DNA of 64,000 bases from Hallerella sp964587155 (GTDB lineage Bacteria; Fibrobacterota; Fibrobacteria; Fibrobacterales; Fibrobacteraceae): positions 29,098 to 93,097 of the forward strand of contig CAZPKF010000009.1 of assembly GCA_964587155.1 (NCBI GenBank). The letters run 5' to 3'. The position numbers and the translations under genes were made by a program. The notes below the pieces were generated by a model. The model saw only the letters and a list, made by a program, of their open reading frames with translations. It did no database searches and had not been told where the DNA came from. Positions 52,046 to 59,882 of this stretch are shown one piece after another. The stretch's first letter is position 1. Each line of letters opens with the position of its first letter.

Positions 52046-53431
52046 TTATTCCAAATTTCCGGGGAAATGCGGAATTTTGGCGAAGCTTTTTTGGAGCTCT
52101 TCTTCGGTGGGGATGGAATCCCCCATGGTGCCGTTGTTGAAAGCTTCGTATGCTTTCAAATCAAAGTAACCGGTTCCTGTTAAGCCGAAGACGATAGTCT
52201 TGGATTCACCGGATTCTTTGCACTTAAGAGCTTCATCGATGGCAACGCGGATGGCGTGACTGGATTCTGGCGCTGGGAGAATGCCTTCGACGCGGGCGAA
52301 AAGTTCCGCAGCTTCGAAAATGCTTGTCTGCTCTACGGCGCGAGCTTCCATGAGCCCATCGTGATAAGCTTGCGAAAGAATCGGAGTCATTCCATGATAA
52401 CGGAGACCGCCGGCGTGGCTTGAAGATGGAATGAATTCTGATCCGAGTGTGTACATTTTTGCCAAAGGACAAACGTGTCCCGTGTCGCAGAAGTCATAGG
52501 CAAAAACGCCTCGTGTAAAGCTCGGACAGGATGCTGGCTCTACGGCGATCAGACGGTAGTCCCGTTCGCCCCGGATTTTTTCTCCGAGGAACGGGGAAAT
52601 GAGTCCGCCCAAGTTGGATCCTCCGCCGGCGCAGCCAATGATAATATCCGGGGTGACGTTGTACTTGTCTAGGGCCGCTTTGGTTTCAAGGCCGATGACT
52701 GTTTGGTGCAGCAGGACTTGATTCAAAACAGAACCCAATTCGTATCGATATCCTTCGGTATGGGTTGCAACTTCAACCGCTTCGGAAATGGCGCAGCCTA
52801 GGCTTCCCGAAGTTCCCGGAAATTCAGCGTTGATTTTTTTGCCGACTTCTGTTGTCATGGATGGCGAAGGGGTGACGCTTGCGCCGTATGTGCGCATGAC
52901 TTCGCGGCGGAAAGGTTTCTGTTCGTAAGAAACTTTCACCATGTAAACTTTGCAATCCAGTCCAAAGTATGCGCAGGCCATTGAAAGGGCGGTTCCCCAT
53001 TGACCTGCGCCGGTTTCCGTTGTCACTCCTTTGAGCCCTTGCTTTTTGGCGTAATAAGCTTGTGCAATGGCGGAGTTCAGCTTGTGGCTGCCGCTAGTAT
53101 TGTTCCCTTCGAACTTGTAGTAAATCTTGGCGGGAGTCTGCAATTTCTTTTCAAGGCAGTATGCGCGCACCAACGGAGATGGACGATACATTTTGTAAAA
53201 ATCGCGGACTTCCTCCGGAATGGGAATCCAACGGTCGGAATCGTTTAGTTCCTGCTTCGCCAATTCTTCGCAAAAAATCGGAGTGAGTTCTTCTAGCTTG
53301 AGCGGTTGATGTGTGACCGGATGAATGAGCGGTGCGGGCTTGTTCTTCATGTCGGCACGGACATTGTACCAAGCCGAAGGAATTTCGTTTTCGGAAAGGT
53401 AAATCTTATACGGAATCTCTTTTTCGCTCAT
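52046..53431 (-). CDS. Tryptophan synthase beta-like protein (TrpB2)
   Basis: 461 residues, the long TrpB2 type (canonical TrpB is about 400). Motifs: GRPSPL-like MYRPSPLVRAYCLEKKL, the PLP lysine in NNTSGSHKLNSA, ETGAGQWGTALSMA and the phosphate cup CAGGGSNLGG. It makes tryptophan from serine and indole, or salvages indole. There is no trpA or trp operon beside it, consistent with a stand-alone TrpB2. A GAGGAG SD precedes the ATG, and TAAGTTTG (53457-53464, minus strand) is a perfect TAnnTTTG element. Confidence 0.93.
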   Translation of the reverse strand: MSEKEIPYKIYLSENEIPSAWYNVRADMKNKPAPLIHPVTHQPLKLEELTPIFCEELAKQELNDSDRWIPIPEEVRDFYKMYRPSPLVRAYCLEKKLQTPAKIYYKFEGNNTSGSHKLNSAIAQAYYAKKQGLKGVTTETGAGQWGTALSMACAYFGLDCKVYMVKVSYEQKPFRREVMRTYGASVTPSPSMTTEVGKKINAEFPGTSGSLGCAISEAVEVATHTEGYRYELGSVLNQVLLHQTVIGLETKAALDKYNVTPDIIIGCAGGGSNLGGLISPFLGEKIRGERDYRLIAVEPASCPSFTRGVFAYDFCDTGHVCPLAKMYTLGSEFIPSSSHAGGLRYHGMTPILSQAYHDGLMEARAVEQTSIFEAAELFARVEGILPAPESSHAIRVAIDEALKCKESGESKTIVFGLTGTGYFDLKAYEAFNNGTMGDSIPTEEELQKSFAKIPHFPGNLE

Positions 53432-53456
53432 GCGATTCTCCTCAATTTTTCAAGAG

Positions 53457-53464
53457 CAAACTTA
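53457..53464 (-). promoter_or_regulatory. TAnnTTTG promoter element of trpB2
   Basis: TAAGTTTG on the minus strand, about 25 nt before the ATG, with an SD (GAGGAG) between. Confidence 0.5.
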
Positions 53465-53510
53465 ACAAATTTTGAGCGAAAGGATTCTTTGTCCGATGTG
53501 GTCATCTGGA

Positions 53511-54260
53511 TTATCCAAATTGTCCCGTAATATAAGCTTTAGTACGTCCATCTTCGGGGTTTGAAAATAGCTTTGCCGTATCGCCGGCTTCAATGACTTC
53601 GCCCAACAGAAAAAAGGCGGTTTTGTCCGATACTCGGGCCGCTTGCTGCATATTGTGAGTGACCATGACGATGGTGTAATCCTTTTTCAAGTTCAAAACG
53701 AGTTCTTCGATTTTTGCCGTGGAAATGGGGTCCAGTGCGCTTGTCGGTTCATCCATCAATAGAACTTCGGGCGAAACGGCTAAGGCCCTGGCGATGCAAA
53801 GCCTTTGTTGCTGTCCACCGGAAAGTTCCAACGCGTTTCGTTTGAGGCGGTCTTTAAGTTCTTCCCAAACGCCCGAATCCCTAAGAGATTTTTCAACGAT
53901 TTCATGAAGTTTTGATTGGCTTCGGATTCCATGAGTTCTTGGTCCGTATGCGACATTGTCGAAGACGCTCATCGGAAAAGGGTTTGGCTTTTGAAACACC
54001 ATTCCGACCCGTTTTCGCAAAATGGTCTCGTCGATGTTTTCCAAAATATTTTCACCGTCGAGTAGAATTTTCCCATTGATTTTACAGCCATCGATTAAAT
54101 CGTTCATCCGGTTGATGGATTTGAGAAGGGAACTTTTTCCGCATCCCGATGGGCCGATAAAGGCGGTGATTTCGTGCTCGAAAATGTTGAGATTGACATT
54201 TTTCAGTGCGTGGAAAGTTCCGTAAAAAAGATTCATGTTTTGAATTTTGATTTTTTCCAT
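53511..54260 (-). CDS. pstB: Phosphate ABC transporter ATPase
   Basis: 249 residues from the ATG at 54260; the longer open frame to 54545 only reads into pstA and is rejected. Walker A is GPSGCGKSSLLKS, the Q-loop MVFQKPNPFPMSVFDNVAYGPR is the PstB hallmark, signature LSGGQQQRLCIARAL, Walker B VLLMDEPTSALDP. It energises high-affinity phosphate uptake. It follows pstA by one base. No phoU follows: the next gene, trpB2, is unrelated. Confidence 0.96.
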   Translation of the reverse strand: MEKIKIQNMNLFYGTFHALKNVNLNIFEHEITAFIGPSGCGKSSLLKSINRMNDLIDGCKINGKILLDGENILENIDETILRKRVGMVFQKPNPFPMSVFDNVAYGPRTHGIRSQSKLHEIVEKSLRDSGVWEELKDRLKRNALELSGGQQQRLCIARALAVSPEVLLMDEPTSALDPISTAKIEELVLNLKKDYTIVMVTHNMQQAARVSDKTAFFLLGEVIEAGDTAKLFSNPEDGRTKAYITGQFG

Positions 54261-54261
54261 A

Positions 54262-55116
54262 TCAGATTTTCCCGATTTTTTGAGACAGTTTTCTGGATAT
54301 TCCGTTGAGGATGAAAACGAATAGAATGAGGACGACTGCTGTTGCAAAGGCTTCGCCCGTGTGGAGCGCTTCGCGTGAAAGTTCATACATGTGAACGGAA
54401 AGGGTTCTTCCCGAAGATAAAATGTCTTTGGGAAAATCGGCAACGGTTCCCGCTGTATAAATGAGGGCGGCAGTTTCTCCGATAACTCTGCCAACAGACA
54501 GGATAATTCCTGCCAAAATTCCGGGAACGGCTGTCGGCAACACAACGGAAATCACGGTTCGCAATTTTCCTGCGCCAAGGCCATAAGCGGCTTCACGGTA
54601 ACTGTCGGGAACAGCTAAAAGGGCCTCTTCTGCAGTCCGGATAACTAATGGGAGGATCATAATGGATACAGTCAAAATGCCGGAAAGCAGAGAGTAGCCA
54701 AAATGCATTGATGACACAAACAACAGCATGCCGAAAAGTCCGTAGACGATGGATGGAATTCCAGAAAGAGTTTCTGTCATCAAACGGACAACGGCGACGA
54801 ATTTGTTTTTCTTGTGCGCATATTCCACCATGTAAATGGCAGAGAAAATACCTAGTGGTCCGGCGATAAGGATGGCTCCGAGAACGATCAGCAGCGTGTT
54901 GAATATGGCCGGCAACAGGGAGACGTTTTCGGAGTTGTAAACGGTGGAAAATAAAGATGGTCGGATAAAGGGAATGCCTTTTAGCAAAATATAGAGAATG
55001 AGAAATCCCAATGTGCCTAGAGTGATTAAAATGGCGGCGAAGGTTAAAATTCTCAGGAAAAAGGACAGGGGATGACGCTTTGCCAATTGAAGGGAAAATA
55101 AGAATCGATTCAACAT
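54262..55116 (-). CDS. pstA: Phosphate ABC transporter permease PstA
   Basis: 284 residues with six membrane helices. The permease coupling loop EEALLAVPDSYREAAYGLGAGKLRTVISVVLPTAVPGILAGIILSVGRVIGETAALIYTAG contains the conserved EAA-like helix and the RxxGET motif. It overlaps the end of pstC by 7 nt and precedes pstB. Confidence 0.95.
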   Translation of the reverse strand: MLNRFLFSLQLAKRHPLSFFLRILTFAAILITLGTLGFLILYILLKGIPFIRPSLFSTVYNSENVSLLPAIFNTLLIVLGAILIAGPLGIFSAIYMVEYAHKKNKFVAVVRLMTETLSGIPSIVYGLFGMLLFVSSMHFGYSLLSGILTVSIMILPLVIRTAEEALLAVPDSYREAAYGLGAGKLRTVISVVLPTAVPGILAGIILSVGRVIGETAALIYTAGTVADFPKDILSSGRTLSVHMYELSREALHTGEAFATAVVLILFVFILNGISRKLSQKIGKI

Positions 55117-55985
55117 TGGATGGCCTTCTTTTTGAGGATGGAAAACAGAATGTTGATGATCAAAATGAATGCGAACAGAACGGTTCCTGTGGCGATTAAG
55201 GCTTCGCGGTGCAAATCGGCCGCATAACCCATTTCAAGGGCGATGTTTGCGGTTAAGGTGCGCACACCGTCTAAAAGGCTTTCTGGAATGCGAGCCTGGT
55301 TGCCTGCGACAAGGATTACAGCCATGGTTTCTCCAATTGCCCTTCCAAATCCTAGGACGAATCCTGCTGAAATTCCTGATGCTGCTGCGGGCAAAATGAC
55401 GCGGAAAATGCTGCGTTCGCATGTATCGCCAAGGGCTAAGGCTCCTTCGTAATAATGGCTTGGAACGGCGCGCAAAGCTGCTTCGGAAACAGAAACGATT
55501 GTCGGCAAAATCATGATTCCCAGCAAAATGGACGCGGATAAAATGCAGGCTCCGGTTCCTCCGAAGTTTTGCCGAATCAAAGGAACGATAACCATCAATC
55601 CGAAAAAACCGTAAACGACGGAAGGAATTCCGGCGAGCAAATCAATGGCGGGCCGTAAAATCCGATGCGCCTTTTCGGGGCAAAACTTGGCAAGATAAAT
55701 TGCGGAAAACAGCCCGATGCTCCCGCCGATGAAAATGGAACCGACAGAAATGAACAGACTTCCCAAAATCATAGGGAAAATCCCAAAAGACGGCGGTTCG
55801 TCGGTTGGGGCCCATTCTGAGCCGAATAAGAACTCAGGAATCCCAATTTTTGCAATGGCGGGAATTCCGTTTGAAAAGAGAAAAAGGCAAATGAGAACGA
55901 CAAAAAAGATGCTGGTCAACGCAGAAAGGAAAAAAACGCCCTTTGCGCTTTTTTCTCTGAAACATTTGGATGCGTAGTGTGCCAT
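55110..55985 (-). CDS. pstC: Phosphate ABC transporter permease PstC
   Basis: 291 residues, six membrane helices. FGSEWAPTDEPPSFGIFPMILGSLF is typical of PstC, and SEAALRAVPSHYYEGALALGDTCERSIFRVILPAAASGI with GFGRAIGETMAVILVAGNQ is the coupling loop. The ATG has AGGAA upstream and a TAAATTCT promoter-like element about 21 nt before it. It heads pstC-pstA-pstB; pstS lies apart on the opposite strand beyond a porin gene. Confidence 0.95.
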   Translation of the reverse strand: MAHYASKCFREKSAKGVFFLSALTSIFFVVLICLFLFSNGIPAIAKIGIPEFLFGSEWAPTDEPPSFGIFPMILGSLFISVGSIFIGGSIGLFSAIYLAKFCPEKAHRILRPAIDLLAGIPSVVYGFFGLMVIVPLIRQNFGGTGACILSASILLGIMILPTIVSVSEAALRAVPSHYYEGALALGDTCERSIFRVILPAAASGISAGFVLGFGRAIGETMAVILVAGNQARIPESLLDGVRTLTANIALEMGYAADLHREALIATGTVLFAFILIINILFSILKKKAIQC

Positions 55986-56065
55986 AAAATTCCTGTTTTT
56001 TGAATTAGAATTTAGAGATGCTGTGTAATGGACATTTGAACTTTTTGTAAAATCGAAGTAAGGAC

Positions 56066-56095
56066 AAAAGCAATCTCGAACGGAGATTGCTTTTT
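56066..56095 (-). terminator. Terminator of the porin gene
   Basis: AAAAGCAATCTC, loop gaacg, GAGATTGCTTTTT. A perfect stem usable from the minus strand, 17 bp beyond the porin stop; it separates the porin from pstC. Confidence 0.88.
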
Positions 56096-56111
56096 GAAAA
56101 AGGGAATTGAA

Positions 56112-57110
56112 TTATTGGATAGTTGTCGTAAGCCGCGCAGAAACGGCGATGTCCGAAATTTCATTTTCGCTGTAGAGAGAAACTTGAGCTTTGCTGCGCG
56201 AACCGATTTTTTTCACAATGCCTGCAGACCATCCAAATGCGTCTGCGCCTGGGTTGAGTTCTTCTCTGTCTTTGACGTATTCGACTTCGGCAAAGGCCTT
56301 GTCAAAAATTCCGGCAGTCGGAATTTCAATTCCAACGTAAAGCGGGAAGTATCGGGAATCTTGACTGTAAATAGGTGAAACAGCGTTCCCCGCTTCAATG
56401 GATTTTGCGTTGACGTCATCATCTTCTCCGGTTAGGATGGCGGCAAATTCACCGTAAACGGAAAATTGTTTGGCGAAGTTGAATTTGGCGCGAAGATTCA
56501 TTGCATGGGTCAAAACAGCAGAATATTGAATGGGGTCAATGGCGTTGACGCGGTAGCCGAATCCAAGTTTCAGAGAATTCCCAAGTTTAAAATCATCGTT
56601 AATCCGAATGTAGCCGCGGTTGAAATTGCCGTCACAAGCGCCAATCATCAAGTTGAACTGATTCCAATCGCTTTTGTGTCCCACTTCAAACGCGTCGTGC
56701 GAATAATCCCTTCCGAGAAATCCCCGCTTGGATATGTTTTTGTCCAGATAAGCTCCGAAATTTCCGGCGCCATCTGTATCTGTTTTCCAATGACCGAATT
56801 TTAAATTGAGCCCGGAAAATTTCCATTTGTAATTTCCGTAATAAGTATCCGCTTGCAATTTATCTGCTCCGTTATTAAAATTTGGAGCGTACATTCTAAT
56901 GGTTAATTTGGCGTCAAAATCTTCGGAACTGTAAGACCCTCCAATGTTTGCACGGAACCAGAATCCATCGAGATTATTTTCTTTGCTGTTGTCGTAAAAC
57001 GATTTGGATGCTTGCGTTTGAATATTTCCATTTAATTGGAATCCTTCTGCAAGTGCGGATTCGAAGGCTGCTGCTAGTGTTAAAGCGAAAAGTGTTTTTT
57101 TTATCGTCAT
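56112..57110 (-). CDS. Porin-like outer-membrane protein, probably phosphate-related
   Basis: 332 residues. A Sec signal (MTIKKTLFALTLAAAFESALA) is followed by alternating amphipathic strands, for example FWFRANIGGSYSSEDFDAKLTIRMYAP, NLKFGHWKTDTDGAGNFGAYL and a final SDIAVSARLTTTIQ. It looks like a 12-16-strand barrel. Its place between pstCAB and pstS, with an AAAGGAG SD and TAAATTCA element of its own, suggests a phosphate-induced porin analogous in role to PhoE/OprP, which is inference. No specific family motif is visible. Confidence 0.8.
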   Translation of the reverse strand: MTIKKTLFALTLAAAFESALAEGFQLNGNIQTQASKSFYDNSKENNLDGFWFRANIGGSYSSEDFDAKLTIRMYAPNFNNGADKLQADTYYGNYKWKFSGLNLKFGHWKTDTDGAGNFGAYLDKNISKRGFLGRDYSHDAFEVGHKSDWNQFNLMIGACDGNFNRGYIRINDDFKLGNSLKLGFGYRVNAIDPIQYSAVLTHAMNLRAKFNFAKQFSVYGEFAAILTGEDDDVNAKSIEAGNAVSPIYSQDSRYFPLYVGIEIPTAGIFDKAFAEVEYVKDREELNPGADAFGWSAGIVKKIGSRSKAQVSLYSENEISDIAVSARLTTTIQ

Positions 57111-57240
57111 CGTAAACTCCTTTGGGAAAATTCCCGGCTTGAATGACGCAATTGAATTTAGGAGACGTTTGTAAAAAAACTCGTTGAATTTGGGTAAAGT
57201 TTGATGTTCTTTTTGAAAAAAGAAATGAAATAAATTGGAC

Positions 57241-57280
57241 TTTACTTGGAATTTACGGGAGACCTTTCAGACCTTTTACA
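57241..57280 (+). promoter_or_regulatory. Direct repeats with 11-bp phasing upstream of pstS
   Basis: TTTACT (57241), TTTACG (57252), a weaker CCTTTC (57263) and TTTTAC (57274) recur with 11-bp phase. This is the repeat spacing of PhoB/PhoP-type operators, though the sequence is not the E. coli Pho box. A TAATTTAT element follows at about 57290. Confidence 0.35.
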
Positions 57281-57326
57281 AAAGGCGCTTAATTTATGTG
57301 CACACTCAAAACAAAGGAGTTATTCT

Positions 57327-58193
57327 ATGAACAAAAACAAGATTACATTCATCGTCGCAGGACTGCTTTCCGTTTTCTTCATGGCGGCATGCAATGAAAC
57401 GAAAAAGTCCGAAGTGGCAAAAAAAGAAATAACTGTCATTTCGCGAGAAGCCGGTTCCGGAACGCGAGACGCATTTGCGGAGTTGGTCGGGACCTTTGTC
57501 AAAGAAAATGGCAAAAAGAGGGATGTGACGACAAAAGAGGCTTTGACGATTGACGGAACGCAAGGCGTTTTGTCGACAGTTTTTGGAAATGAAAATGCGA
57601 TAGGATACATTTCACTGGGATCTTTAAACGAAACGGTAAAGGCGTTGAAAATTGAAGGCGTAGAAGCGACAAAAGGAAATGTGAAGTCAACAGCGTATCC
57701 GATATCCCGACCGTTTAATATTGCGGTAAAAGGAGAATTAAAAGATGTTGCTAAAGATTTCATTGAATTTATCATGAGCGTAGACGGTCAATCTATCGTT
57801 GATGCAAATGGTTATGTCAGCGTCGTGAACGGTTCAAAGTACAGCGAAAAAAATCTTCGTGGGAAAATAGTCGTTGCAGGCTCTTCGAGTGTTTCTCCGA
57901 TTATGGAAAAGTTGAAAGAGGCTTATATTCGATTGAATCCAAATGTGGAAATTGAAATTCAGACGACGGATTCTTCATCTGGGATGATGGCGGCCAAAGA
58001 TGGCGCTTGCGACATTGGAATGGCAAGCCGCGAATTGAAAGTCAGTGAAAGTGAAATTCTTCGCAGCATGACGATTGCCCGCGACGGAATTGCGGTCATC
58101 ATCAATCGGAAAAATCCAGTTGACAATATGACTGTCGCTACATTGCGGAATATCTACACGGGAAATATGCGCTTTTGGGAACAGGTTGAGTAA
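57327..58193 (+). CDS. pstS: Circularly permuted phosphate-binding lipoprotein (PstS-like)
   Basis: 288 residues from the ATG at 57327, with AAAGGAG upstream; an earlier in-frame start is rejected. The lipobox is FMAAC. The lobes occur in reverse order relative to classical PstS: first ITVISREAGSGTRDAFAELVG and GNENAIGYISLGSL (normally C-terminal), then GKIVVAGSSSVSPIMEKLKEAYIRLNP and DSSSGMMAAKDGACDIGMASREL (normally N-terminal). Lachnospiraceae and Clostridium have such permuted proteins. It should deliver phosphate to PstCAB, encoded 1.2 kb away on the other strand. Confidence 0.88.
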   Translation: MNKNKITFIVAGLLSVFFMAACNETKKSEVAKKEITVISREAGSGTRDAFAELVGTFVKENGKKRDVTTKEALTIDGTQGVLSTVFGNENAIGYISLGSLNETVKALKIEGVEATKGNVKSTAYPISRPFNIAVKGELKDVAKDFIEFIMSVDGQSIVDANGYVSVVNGSKYSEKNLRGKIVVAGSSSVSPIMEKLKEAYIRLNPNVEIEIQTTDSSSGMMAAKDGACDIGMASRELKVSESEILRSMTIARDGIAVIINRKNPVDNMTVATLRNIYTGNMRFWEQVE

Positions 58194-58214
58194 GCAGAAA
58201 AGTTTGCCTATGCA

Positions 58215-58243
58215 AAAATCCCCGTTGTTTCAACGGGGATTTT
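58215..58243 (+). terminator. Terminator of pstS
   Basis: AAAATCCCCGTTG (58215-58227), loop ttt, CAACGGGGATTTT (58231-58243). A perfect 13-bp stem 20 bp after the pstS stop. It lies inside the longest open frame of the next gene, so that frame's early starts cannot be used. Confidence 0.92.
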
Positions 58244-58257
58244 CTATTTTTTGCGCC

Positions 58258-58965
58258 GTGAAAAGCAAGTCGGTTATTTTGAACGCATTGAAAGCGGCCT
58301 TTCCCTATACGGTTCCTATCTTTGCAGGTTTCTGGTTTTTGGGATTGACATACGGCGTTTACATGAATTCTGAAGGATTCTGTTTTTTGTATCCGCTTTG
58401 CATGAGTTTTTTGATTTTTGCCGGTTCCATGGAATTCGTGACTGTTTCGCTTTTGCTGGGAACATTCAACCCGTTAGAGGCTTTTCTTCTCACCTTGATG
58501 ATCAATGCGCGGCATCTTTTTTATGGAATATCGATGCTTGATCGATTCCGCGGTATGGGAATCAAAAAATGGTATTTGATTTATGGAATGTGCGACGAAA
58601 CATTTGCTGTGAATTATTCTGCAAAAGTTCCCGTTGATGTCGATCGAGGCTGGTTTATGTTTTGGGTGACAGCGCTCAATCAAATTTATTGGGTTTCAGG
58701 CGCTGCGCTCGGCGGTATTTTTGGATCGTACATACACTTTAACACCAAAGGACTGGGGTTCGCGATGACGGCAATGTTTACCGTTATTTTTATGGAACAG
58801 TGGATTCGGGAAAAAAACCATGTCAGTTCGATTTTGGGATTTGTGGTGACTGTGCTGTTCTTGGCTGCGCTAGGTGCGGAGAATTTCATCATACCATCGA
58901 TGTTTGCCCTTTTGATTTTACTTTCGGCACTTCGCGGGCCAATAGAAAGGAGGTTTGAATCATGA
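58258..58965 (+). CDS. azlC: AzlC-family branched-chain amino-acid exporter, large subunit
   Basis: About 235 residues. The frame is open from 58186, but the pstS terminator at 58215-58243 intervenes. The GTG at 58258, 5 nt after TATTTTTT (58245-58252), fits the leaderless pattern and gives a typical start before LKAAFPYTVPIFAGFWFLGLTYG. Other motifs: FAGSMEFVTVSLLLG and MINARHLFYGISML, typical of AzlC. Several membrane helices. It pairs with the AzlD-like protein, whose ATG overlaps its TGA. It probably exports leucine, valine or analogues. Confidence 0.9.
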   Translation: MKSKSVILNALKAAFPYTVPIFAGFWFLGLTYGVYMNSEGFCFLYPLCMSFLIFAGSMEFVTVSLLLGTFNPLEAFLLTLMINARHLFYGISMLDRFRGMGIKKWYLIYGMCDETFAVNYSAKVPVDVDRGWFMFWVTALNQIYWVSGAALGGIFGSYIHFNTKGLGFAMTAMFTVIFMEQWIREKNHVSSILGFVVTVLFLAALGAENFIIPSMFALLILLSALRGPIERRFES

Positions 58966-59291
58966 CATTGACGCAACAAATAATCACGATTGGTGTCGTT
59001 GTTTTAGGAACGCTCTTGACACGATTTTTACCTTTTTGCCTTTTTCCGGCAGGGAAACCCACTCCTAAATATGTGCAGTATTTGGGAAAGGTTTTACCGG
59101 CATCCGTATTTGCGCTTCTTGTTGTGTATTGTGTAAAAGATGTTTCTTGGAATGTTCCACCATACGGAATTCCGGAAGGCGTTGGAATTGCCGTCACGGC
59201 GGCATTGCATTTGTGGAAACGCCAAATGCTCGTTTCGATTGCCGGTGGGACGTTTGCGTATATGTTTCTTGTTCAATTTGTTTTCGTGTAA
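58962..59291 (+). CDS. azlD: AzlD-like branched-chain amino-acid exporter, small subunit
   Basis: 109 residues with three or four membrane segments; LLTRFLPFCLFP and YLGKVLPASVFALLVVYCVKDV are characteristic. It forms the small partner of the AzlC/BrnFE-type exporter. It overlaps azlC by four bases (ATGA) and is followed 3 nt later by tag, making azlC-azlD-tag-MATE-xth one long transcript. Confidence 0.9.
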   Translation: MTLTQQIITIGVVVLGTLLTRFLPFCLFPAGKPTPKYVQYLGKVLPASVFALLVVYCVKDVSWNVPPYGIPEGVGIAVTAALHLWKRQMLVSIAGGTFAYMFLVQFVFV

Positions 59292-59294
59292 AAT

Positions 59295-59882
59295 ATGGAT
59301 GCGTGTGATTGGTTTCTGCAACATCCGCTGGCAAAGGAGTACCACGATAAAGAATGGGGAACGCCTGTGCACAGCGATAAAAAAATGTTTGAATTTTTAT
59401 TGATGGAATCAATGAGCTGCGGTCTTTCTTGGATGCTCATGTTGAAAAAACGTTCGATTTTCAAAAAATGCTTTGCTGGATTTGACGTTGAAAAAGTGGC
59501 GCATTTTACCGATGAAGACGTTTTTCGCATTTTGCAAACGCCGGGAATGATTCGTTCCGAAAGGAAAATTCGCGCGATGATTCACAATGCGGGTGTTTTT
59601 ATCGGAATTGCCAAGGAATTCGGATCTTTTTGCGAATATCTTTGGGGATTTACGAATGGAAAAACGCTGATTTACCAAAGTCATCAGCAAGGCGTTTGGG
59701 AAATGCACAATGCTCTTTCGGATGGCATCGCCAAGGATTTGAAAAAACGCGGATACAAGTATATGGGAACGGTGACTCTGTTTTCACATTTGCAGGGAGT
59801 CGGTCTCATCAATGACCATTCAAAAGCTTGCCCGCGGTATTGGGAACTTTTGAAAACGACAAAAGTGGAAGAGCAAAAATGA
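59295..59882 (+). CDS. tag: DNA-3-methyladenine glycosylase I
   Basis: Excises 3-methyladenine from alkylated DNA. 195 residues, normal. C4 near the N-terminus, H17 in EYHDKEWG, and the C-terminal NDHSKACPRY supply the zinc ligands (Cys, His, His, Cys); FEFLLMESMSCGLSWMLMLKKR is the family core. It lies in the azlC-xth operon, ahead of a MATE exporter and xth, so two base-excision-repair enzymes are co-transcribed. Confidence 0.95.
   Translation: MDACDWFLQHPLAKEYHDKEWGTPVHSDKKMFEFLLMESMSCGLSWMLMLKKRSIFKKCFAGFDVEKVAHFTDEDVFRILQTPGMIRSERKIRAMIHNAGVFIGIAKEFGSFCEYLWGFTNGKTLIYQSHQQGVWEMHNALSDGIAKDLKKRGYKYMGTVTLFSHLQGVGLINDHSKACPRYWELLKTTKVEEQK

Noticed and set aside
54261..54545. N-terminal extension of pstB
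   Set aside because: It lies inside pstA in another frame; the conserved PstB start is the ATG at 54260.
58186..58257. Earlier starts for azlC
   Set aside because: The strong pstS terminator at 58215-58243 would be inside the coding region; the GTG at 58258 follows a promoter element.
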